This document shows, one piece after another, positions 21,058-26,609 of a stretch of 26,609 nt of DNA. The stretch lies in assembly GCA_035604215.1 (NCBI GenBank), contig DATNIW010000006.1, forward strand, positions 1 through 26,609, given 5' to 3'. This DNA comes from UBA5070 sp035604215. GTDB taxonomy: Bacteria > Fibrobacterota > Fibrobacteria > UBA5070. The position numbers were made by a program, and so were the translations under genes. Each line of letters starts with the position of its first letter. Positions within the stretch are counted from its first letter, which is position 1. A model generated the notes under the pieces. The model did no database searches, was not told the DNA's origin, and was given only the letters and a program-made list of their open reading frames with translations.

Positions 21058-22311
21058 ATGCCTGCATCTTGCGTACAACCGTCCCCGAAACAAACCTCCG
21101 CGTGGAGAAGCCTGTGGACGGCGCCCACCCGGAACACCCGATTCCTGATCACAACCGGCGGTTTCTGGACGCTTCTCCAAGCGGCCACCGATCCCTACAA
21201 GGCGCTGTTCTACAACCGGCTCGGCCTCGGCGCGGCAGCCATCGGTCTCCTGGTCGGTTTCGACCTGGTCGTGCGCGCCACCGGCTTGTTGCTGTCCGGC
21301 TGGGCCCAGCGGCGGTTCGGGGCCAAGCGCATGCTGGTGCTGGGGGATGCCGTTTCCTGGGTTCTACCCTACCTGGTCTTGTCCGCGGCGACGCGCCCGT
21401 GGCACATCGTCCTCGCCGTCCTCCTCACCTCCCTGAATTCCTTCGCCTCCACGCCCTACAACTGCCTGATGGCCGCCGGCATGCCCGCCGAGCGGCGCAC
21501 CCGAGCCTACACGCTGCTGTACCTGTGGAACATCGCTCCTTCGCTCCTCGTTCCCTGGTGCTCGGGACTGCTGCTCGCCCACCATTCCTTCCTTCCCACC
21601 TTGCGGATCCTTTTCCTGGTCCAGGCGTTCTCCATGGCCATCGGGATCGGCTGGCGCGCGCTCCGATTGGAAGACCTCGCCGGACCTGGACCCGAGGACG
21701 GAATCGGAATGCAAGCGGTCTTGGGACGGTTGCTGTCCAACTCCGCGTTCCTGGCCGCCTGGTGCGCCATCGCCACCCAAGGCCTCTTCGCGCAGATCTG
21801 GGCCAACTTCTCCGCCATCTTCCTGGTCCGCCACCTGCACCTGTCCGACCAGATCCCCGCTTGGGCCGCCGAAGCGGGAGCCGTGGGATTCGGTCTCGGA
21901 AGCCTCCTTCTTCAGCCTCGACTGGGAGAGCGGGCGGCCCTCCGGGCGGCACCTTGGGGACTGGGCATCCAAGCCTGCGGAACGCTGGTCCTGCTGTTCC
22001 ACCCCACCGCTTGGACCATCGTGCTTCTCGCGCTCGCGGGCGGAATCTGCTCGAGCCTTTACACCGCGGCCACCAGTTCCATCATCACCTCGGTGCTGCC
22101 GGAGCCCATCCGCGACCACGGCTTCGCTCTCAGCTTCGTGGGAGTCCAATTGACCGGTGCCTTCCTGATGCCCTGGGCGGGCCGGGCGCTCCAGATCGAC
22201 ATGGGTTGGTTCCCCTGGATCGCGGCGGGATCCATGGGCGCATGGGCCGTGGCGGTCGCCATGGCCGGACGGAGACTTCGAGGCCCCGCGGGCGCCGTGT
22301 CGGTGCCCTGA
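21058..22311 (+). CDS. Major facilitator superfamily transporter
   Basis: 417 residues, almost entirely hydrophobic helices separated by short basic loops; about 12 membrane segments are expected. The loop after helix 2 (SGWAQRRFGAKRMLVLGD) fits the MFS G-x-x-x-D/R-R-x-G-R/K-R pattern. Charged midpoints such as RLEDLAGPGPEDG (about 200-212) look like the central cytoplasmic loop. The substrate is not predictable. ATG at 21058 is chosen; an earlier in-frame start at 20986 would run into the divergent UbiD gene and add a polar extension. The gene is divergent from the quinone operon with only 59 bases between, so shared control is possible. It ends 17 bases before a perfect palindrome that separates it from the convergent glgB. 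Confidence 0.85.
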   Translation: MPASCVQPSPKQTSAWRSLWTAPTRNTRFLITTGGFWTLLQAATDPYKALFYNRLGLGAAAIGLLVGFDLVVRATGLLLSGWAQRRFGAKRMLVLGDAVSWVLPYLVLSAATRPWHIVLAVLLTSLNSFASTPYNCLMAAGMPAERRTRAYTLLYLWNIAPSLLVPWCSGLLLAHHSFLPTLRILFLVQAFSMAIGIGWRALRLEDLAGPGPEDGIGMQAVLGRLLSNSAFLAAWCAIATQGLFAQIWANFSAIFLVRHLHLSDQIPAWAAEAGAVGFGLGSLLLQPRLGERAALRAAPWGLGIQACGTLVLLFHPTAWTIVLLALAGGICSSLYTAATSSIITSVLPEPIRDHGFALSFVGVQLTGAFLMPWAGRALQIDMGWFPWIAAGSMGAWAVAVAMAGRRLRGPAGAVSVP

Positions 22312-22328
22312 CGATTCCCGTGGTCGCG

Positions 22329-22364
22329 CTCCGTAGGGGCGCAAAATTTTGCGCCCCTACGGAG
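22329..22364. repeat. Perfect 36-bp palindrome between convergent genes
   Basis: An uninterrupted inverted repeat: the left arm CTCCGTAGGGGCGCAAAA (22329-22346) is exactly mirrored at 22347-22364, centred on AAAATTTT. It lies in the 67-base gap between the MFS stop (22311) and the glgB stop (22379). On either strand the transcript could form an 18-bp stem whose apical bases would open into a loop. It could serve as a bidirectional terminator, but the GTAGGGGCGC...GCGCCCCTAC form also resembles dispersed palindromic repeats seen in many genomes. I see only one copy here. Confidence 0.85.
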
Positions 22365-22378
22365 GGGTGGTCGTGGCC

Positions 22379-24319
22379 CTATTCGACCAATTCCCGCGGC
22401 GCGCCGGGCACGGTCTCCGGCACGAAGACCAGGCAGGCCAGGGGCGGCAGGTCCAGCGACAGGTGCACGGGTTGTCCCTGCCAACTCTCGGGTACGGCTT
22501 CGACCCCGCCCAAGTTCCCGATTCCGGATCCGCCGTAGATCTCCGCATCGGAGTTGAGCCTCTCGCGCCAGAACCCGGCCCAGGGCGCGCCCACGCGGTA
22601 GTTCCTGCGAGGAACCGGCGTGTAGTTGTACACGAAGAGCGCCGGTGGCAGAGCCGGGTCGGAGGAGACGCGCAGGAAGCTGATCACGGAATTTTCGCTG
22701 TCGGAGCAATCGATCCATCGGAACCCGCGGGAGTCGGCGTCCTGGTCGTGCATCGCCGGCATCTCGCGGTAGAGGGTGTTCAGGTCCGAGACCCAGCGCT
22801 TGAGACCCGCGTGCGTGGGGAAGTCCAGGAGGTGCCAATCCAGGGACCTCGCTTCGCTCCATTCCCTCCACTGCCCGAACTCGCAGCCCATGAAGAGCAG
22901 CTTCTTGCCGGGATTTCCCCACTGGTTTGCGAAGAGCAGGCGCAGGTTGGCCATCTTCTGCCACCAGTCGCCGGGCATCTTCCCGATCAGGTTCCCCTTC
23001 AGGTGCACGACTTCGTCGTGGGAGAGGGGCAGGACGAAGTTTTCCGACCAGGCGTACATCATGCGGAAGGTGAGCTGGTCGTGGTGCCACTTGCGGTGGA
23101 TGGGCTCTCGGGACATGAAGGACAGGGTGTCGTGCATCCAGCCCATGTCCCATTTGAAGGTGAAGCCCAGCCCCCCCACGTAGGTGGGGCGGCTCACTCC
23201 CGCCCAGGCCGTGCTCTCTTCCGCCAGGGTGAAGGCCCCGGGGAAGAGCGCGTGGACGCGGGCGTTGAGGTTGCGCAGGAATTCGATGGCCTCGATGTTC
23301 TCGCGACCGCCGAACTGGTTGGCCACCCACTGTCCGTCCTGGCGCGAATAGTCCAGGTAGAGCATGGAAGCCACGGCGTCGAAGCGCAGGCCGTCGATGT
23401 GGTAGTTCTCCAGCCAGAAGAGCGCGGAGGCGAGGAGGAAGTTCGCCACCTCGTTGCGCCCGAAGTTGAAGATCAGGGTGCTCCAGTCGCGGTGCTCGCC
23501 CTGGCGGGGATCGGCGTGCTCGTAGAGGTGCGTGCCGTCGAAGAAGGCGAGCCCCGGGAAGTCCTTGGGGAAGTGCGCGGGCACCCAGTCCAGGATCACC
23601 CCGATGCCTTCGGCGTGGAGATGGTCCACGAAGGCCATGAAGTCCTGGGCCGAGCCGTAGCGGCTGGTGGGTGCGAAATACCCCGTGGCTTGGTATCCCC
23701 AGGATCCGTCGAACGGGTGCTCGGTGATGGGCATCAACTCCACGTGGGTGAACCCGAGTTCCTTGACGTACGAAGCGAGCCTGGGTGCCAGCTCGCGGTA
23801 GGACAGGAACCGCCCTTCGTCTTCCGGGACCCTCGCCCAGGAGCCCAGATGCACCTCGTAGATGCTCACCGGCCGCTTCAGCGGGTCCTGCGCACCACGA
23901 ACGCGCATCCATTCCGAATCGCTCCAGTCGAACACGGAGAGATCCGCGATCCTGGAAGCGGTTCCGGGCCGGACCTCCGCCTGGAAGGCGAAGGGGTCCG
24001 CCTTCTCCACCCAATAGCCGTCGACTTCGGAGACCAGATGGTACTTGTAGGTCTGGTCGACCCGCGCACCGGCCACGAAGCACTGCCAGATTCCCCCGTC
24101 GAGGCGCTCCATCAGATGGGCGTCGGGATTCCAACCGTTGAATTCGCCGATCACGGCGACCCTTCGCGCGTTGGGCGCCCACACGGCGAAGGCGACGCCC
24201 TCCACCCCTTGCCGGGAGCACCGGTGGGCCCCCAGCTTCTCCCAGAGGCGCTCGTGGCGTCCTTCGCCGTAGAGATGAAGGTCCAATGATCCCAAAAGAG
24301 GGTATTCGAGCATGCTCAC
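22379..24319 (-). CDS. glgB: 1,4-alpha-glucan branching enzyme
   Basis: 646 residues from the GTG at 24319, or 644 from an ATG at 24313. It forms alpha-1,6 branches in glycogen. Order: a carbohydrate-binding CBM48 domain (VAFAVWAPNARRVAVIGEFNGWNP, about 41-64), then the GH13 catalytic barrel with region I DWVPAHFP (244-251), region II GLRFDAVASM (nucleophile Asp314), region III AEEST (366-370) and region IV SHDE (433-436), then a C-terminal beta domain. It lacks the extra N1 domain of E. coli GlgB (728 residues), as many bacterial forms do. GGGAGG at 24330-24335 is 10 bases from the GTG and 16 from the ATG, which favours GTG. It lies downstream of a phosphatase gene on the same strand with a 96-base gap, so co-transcription is possible but not certain. 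Confidence 0.95.
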   Translation of the reverse strand: MSMLEYPLLGSLDLHLYGEGRHERLWEKLGAHRCSRQGVEGVAFAVWAPNARRVAVIGEFNGWNPDAHLMERLDGGIWQCFVAGARVDQTYKYHLVSEVDGYWVEKADPFAFQAEVRPGTASRIADLSVFDWSDSEWMRVRGAQDPLKRPVSIYEVHLGSWARVPEDEGRFLSYRELAPRLASYVKELGFTHVELMPITEHPFDGSWGYQATGYFAPTSRYGSAQDFMAFVDHLHAEGIGVILDWVPAHFPKDFPGLAFFDGTHLYEHADPRQGEHRDWSTLIFNFGRNEVANFLLASALFWLENYHIDGLRFDAVASMLYLDYSRQDGQWVANQFGGRENIEAIEFLRNLNARVHALFPGAFTLAEESTAWAGVSRPTYVGGLGFTFKWDMGWMHDTLSFMSREPIHRKWHHDQLTFRMMYAWSENFVLPLSHDEVVHLKGNLIGKMPGDWWQKMANLRLLFANQWGNPGKKLLFMGCEFGQWREWSEARSLDWHLLDFPTHAGLKRWVSDLNTLYREMPAMHDQDADSRGFRWIDCSDSENSVISFLRVSSDPALPPALFVYNYTPVPRRNYRVGAPWAGFWRERLNSDAEIYGGSGIGNLGGVEAVPESWQGQPVHLSLDLPPLACLVFVPETVPGAPRELVE

Positions 24320-24415
24320 CGCGGAAGTTCCTCCCGATAATCGCGATCGACCGGATCGACTCGCACCGGACAGCATCTTAGCATCGCGACGGATTCCTGT
24401 CGATTGGAGGACTGT

Positions 24416-25243
24416 TCATTTTCGCTTGGAACGACCGGAAGTTTCCAGGGCCTGGAGGAGTTCGGGGCCGCACTTGCCGTTGTGGAATACGAGACTCGGG
24501 CTTCGACAGGAGGCCGAGGATCCGTCCTGGCCGACCATGGCGCCTCCCGCCTCCCGGAGGATGGCCCATCCGGCGAGGACGTCGTATTCGTGGAACTGGT
24601 CGATCAGAAAGGCGTCGATCTGGCCCTCCGCCAGTAGGCAGAGATCCCTCACGGCCGCTCCGGTGACGCGCCAGCGGAAGACCTTCTCGAACAGGGGGAG
24701 GTGTGCCTTGAGGATCTTGCGCTGGTATTGGGCGGGGGATTCCGTGCGGCAGAGATCCGTCTCGTGGACCAGGAACCGGTCCAAGCGGTCGGTTGAGCTC
24801 ACCTGGAGCTGGCGGCCATCGCAGAAGGCCCCCGCTCCCCTGCTGGCCCAATAGGTCTTGTTCAGCGCCGGGAAACGGATCACGCCGAGTTCGGCTTCGC
24901 CGTCGGGACCGCGCAATCCCACGCTCACGCCGTACTCCGCCATTCCCCTGGAAAAGTTCACGGTGCCGTCGATGGGATCGACCACCCAGACCAGACCAGA
25001 GGTTCCCGTCACCTCGCCGGTTTCCTCCCCCAGGAAACCGTCGTCCGGGAATTTGCCGAGCAGGGTGTCGCGAACGAGCGCCTCGGCGGCTTCGTCCGCT
25101 TCGGTGACCAGGTCGAGAGGTCCCTTCTCGCGCACGAAGAAGCCCTCCTTCTGGAAGGTCAGCACCAGATCGCCGGCGGCTTGCGCAACCTCCAGCGCGG
25201 CGGAAAGGTGGGCGTCCAGGACGATGGGCTGTCGGGAAGACAT
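24416..25243 (-). CDS. Inositol monophosphatase family phosphatase
   Basis: 275 residues with the metal-binding signatures of the Li+-sensitive phosphatase superfamily: GEETGE (E73/E74), VVDPIDGTVNF (D89, D92, G93, T94) and the C-terminal EYDVLAG (D221). Length and order match bacterial IMPases (SuhB, CysQ and histidinol-phosphatase relatives). Possible substrates include inositol-1-phosphate, 3'-phosphoadenosine-5'-phosphate and histidinol phosphate; sequence alone does not separate these. The WAGA-type end of the third motif is altered (DVLAGWAIL), as in several non-SuhB groups. ATG at 25243 follows TCGGAG immediately, with TTAGG slightly further away, so the ribosome site is poorly spaced. 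It is divergent from the nucleosidase gene. Confidence 0.88.
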   Translation of the reverse strand: MSSRQPIVLDAHLSAALEVAQAAGDLVLTFQKEGFFVREKGPLDLVTEADEAAEALVRDTLLGKFPDDGFLGEETGEVTGTSGLVWVVDPIDGTVNFSRGMAEYGVSVGLRGPDGEAELGVIRFPALNKTYWASRGAGAFCDGRQLQVSSTDRLDRFLVHETDLCRTESPAQYQRKILKAHLPLFEKVFRWRVTGAAVRDLCLLAEGQIDAFLIDQFHEYDVLAGWAILREAGGAMVGQDGSSASCRSPSLVFHNGKCGPELLQALETSGRSKRK

Positions 25244-25304
25244 CTCCGACAAACCTAACCCACCGGACCACCACAACGACCCATACCTAATTTGGAAAGC
25301 GAAA

Positions 25305-26021
25305 ATGAAGACCATCGCGATCCTCGCCCCCATGCAGGAAGAACTCGACGCCCTGGTCCGACTCCTTCCCCCCGCGACCCGAAGCGACCACCACGGCCTG
25401 GATCTCCTGCAGACCGATTTCCAGGGGACCCATCTGATCTTGGGGCGCACTGGAGTGGGGAAGGTCAACACGGCCATGAACCTCGCTCTCCTCCTCGGCG
25501 GATTCCCGGTCGACGAAGTGGTGAACATCGGATCCGCTGGCGGCTTGCGCGAAGGACAGCGCATCCTGGACCTGGTGGTTCCCGACGAAGTCTTGGCCGT
25601 CGACGTGGACGTCACTCCACTGGGGTTCGCCTTCGGGCAGATGCTGGGAGAACCGACGTCCTACCGGCCGGATGCGGCGATGCGGCTCCGCTTCGGCAAG
25701 GCCCTCGCCGCATGGCCGGAGATGCCCGTCGTCCACGAAGGAGCCGTCGGGTCGGGGGATTCGTTCGTGTACCTGCCCGGCCAGATCCGTCAGATCCGGG
25801 ATCGGTTCGGCGAGGATAGGGTGGCCTGCGTGGAAATGGAGGGTGCGGCCATCGCCCAGGTCTGCCTCCGCTTCGGGGTGCCGTTCCTGATCGTGCGCAG
25901 CCTCTCCGATGTTCCCGCCGCCGGGGAGGGCAATCACCTCGATTTCCCGGTATTCCTGGAACGAGCCGCGCACAACGCTGCGCGTCTGGTGGTGGAGATG
26001 CTGAAGAGTCATGTATGTTAA
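25305..26021 (+). CDS. mtnN: 5'-methylthioadenosine/S-adenosylhomocysteine nucleosidase
   Basis: 238 residues. It cleaves the glycosidic bond of MTA and SAH, recycling by-products of SAM-dependent reactions such as that of the UbiE enzyme in this window. Visible features are the N-terminal AILAPMQEE with catalytic E12, the phosphate/ribose-loop motif NIGSAGGL (74-81), the ribose-binding VEMEGAA (176-182), and RSLSD with the catalytic aspartate D202. The GNHLDF segment and the C-terminal helix also fit. Length is normal for MtnN/Pfs (about 230). ATG at 25305 has GGAAAG nearby; the frame is open upstream but not protein-like. A futalosine hydrolase (MqnB) belongs to the same fold, and since the quinone genes suggest the futalosine pathway, that alternative should be considered, though the motifs look like ordinary MtnN. 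Confidence 0.88.
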   Translation: MKTIAILAPMQEELDALVRLLPPATRSDHHGLDLLQTDFQGTHLILGRTGVGKVNTAMNLALLLGGFPVDEVVNIGSAGGLREGQRILDLVVPDEVLAVDVDVTPLGFAFGQMLGEPTSYRPDAAMRLRFGKALAAWPEMPVVHEGAVGSGDSFVYLPGQIRQIRDRFGEDRVACVEMEGAAIAQVCLRFGVPFLIVRSLSDVPAAGEGNHLDFPVFLERAAHNAARLVVEMLKSHVC

Positions 26022-26069
26022 TCTTGTCGCTTTGACACTAGTTCTCAATCCACCCTTCAAGGAGAATCC

Positions 26070-26609
26070 ATGCCGCACACCGTTCCCGCCCTGCCCTATT
26101 CCGCCAGTGCCTTGGCCCCGGTCCTATCCGAGGAAACGATCTCCTTCCACTACGGGAAGCACCACGCCGCCTACGCCACCAACCTCAACGGATTGCTGGA
26201 AGGAACGGGTCTGGAGAACCTCTCCCTGGACGAACTCCTCGCCTCGCCGTCCAAATGGCCTGAGGCCAAGAAGGTCGGCATCTACAACAACGCGGCCCAG
26301 GTCTGGAACCACACCTTCTACTGGGAGTCGCTGACCCCGGGTGGAACCAAGCCCACCTCCGACCTCGCCTTGGCCATCGACGCCTCCTTCGGGTCCTTCG
26401 ACGACTTCAAGAAGAAGTTCCTGGCGGATTCCGTGGGGAACTTCGGGTCCGGCTGGACCTGGCTCGTGAAGAAGAGCGACGGGAAGCTGGCCATCGAGAA
26501 GACCTCCAACGCCGCCATCGCCTCCACGGGCAAGCCACTGATCGTCATCGACGTCTGGGAACACGCCTACTACATCGACTACCGCAACCTGCGCGCGAAG
26601 TACGCGGAA
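26070..26609 (+). CDS. sodB: Iron-type superoxide dismutase, 3' end missing
   Basis: 180 residues visible; the frame is still open at the right edge, and only about 10-20 C-terminal residues should be missing. It converts superoxide to oxygen and hydrogen peroxide. Metal ligands are H27 (SFHYGKHH), H81 (VWNHTFYW), D161 and H165 (DVWEHAYYIDYRN). The AAQVWNH segment with Gln77 in the N-terminal half is typical of Fe-SOD, whereas Mn-SOD usually has Gly there and Gln in the second half. There is no signal peptide, so it is cytoplasmic. A strong ribosome site (AAGGAG, 26059-26064) lies 5 bases before the ATG at 26070. It starts 48 bases after mtnN. It indicates at least occasional oxygen exposure. 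Confidence 0.95.
   Translation, partial: MPHTVPALPYSASALAPVLSEETISFHYGKHHAAYATNLNGLLEGTGLENLSLDELLASPSKWPEAKKVGIYNNAAQVWNHTFYWESLTPGGTKPTSDLALAIDASFGSFDDFKKKFLADSVGNFGSGWTWLVKKSDGKLAIEKTSNAAIASTGKPLIVIDVWEHAYYIDYRNLRAKYAE

Noticed and set aside
20999..21067. Upstream starts for UbiD (21067) and the MFS gene (20986), which would make the divergent genes overlap
   Set aside because: Both extensions are polar and outside the conserved family N-termini. The inner starts leave a normal divergent promoter gap.
22329..22364. CRISPR repeat or insertion-sequence end
   Set aside because: There is a single copy, no spacers, no transposase and no flanking target duplication that I can see.
26032..26060. 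Promoter of sodB with a perfect TTGACA at 26032-26037
   Set aside because: The -10 position 17 bases downstream is CTTCAA and touches the ribosome site, leaving no leader. mtnN read-through or another start is more likely.

Overview
The window is GC-rich, densely packed bacterial chromosome with no gene-free stretch over about 210 bases. The best taxonomic clue is a large secreted protein with a fibro-slime domain beside PilX-like and other prepilin genes. That combination, with a long-form IspG and a PorV/FadL-like barrel, points to a high-GC, probably uncultured member of Fibrobacterota. This is inferred from gene content only; there is no rRNA or tRNA in the window.

Layout. (1) 2-3586, plus: four consecutive prepilin-like genes (GspH/FimT-, PilV-, PilW- and PilX-like), the minor-pilin set of a type IV pilus or related secretion machine, followed by a small unknown gene (3693-4052). 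(2) 4096-5690, minus: a class III sirtuin, translationally coupled to a GGQ release-factor-like protein, then a DksA/TraR-family protein with an altered zinc finger and probably its own promoter. (3) 5896-13560, plus: a 1496-residue modular fibro-slime surface protein, a single-domain response regulator, then a lipoprotein with calcium-binding-type repeats overlapping a gene for an outer-membrane beta-barrel. (4) 13586-20998, minus: six genes (UbiD, UbiE/MenG, MtfA-like peptidase, IspG, HAD phosphatase, COG2509-type FAD dehydrogenase). Four of the five junctions are 4-base NTGA stop/start overlaps. (5) 21058-22311, plus: a divergent MFS transporter. (6) 22379-25243, minus: glycogen branching enzyme GlgB and an inositol-monophosphatase-family phosphatase. 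(7) 25305-end, plus: MTA/SAH nucleosidase and a Fe-type superoxide dismutase cut by the window edge.

How the genes fit together. The minus operon looks like isoprenoid and quinone metabolism: IspG supplies isoprenoid precursors, while UbiD and UbiE-type enzymes decarboxylate and C-methylate a prenylated ring. A UbiD enzyme next to MenG suits the futalosine route to menaquinone, because the classical Men route does not need a separate ring decarboxylase. The pilin genes, fibro-slime protein, lipoprotein and barrel form a cell-envelope and adhesion theme.

I did not find a CRISPR array, phage, transposase or clearly new defence system. The points most worth a second look are the NTGA-coupled operon with its two poorly understood members, the repeat architecture of the fibro-slime protein, the lipoprotein/barrel pair, the altered DksA finger, and a perfect 36-bp palindrome between convergent genes.
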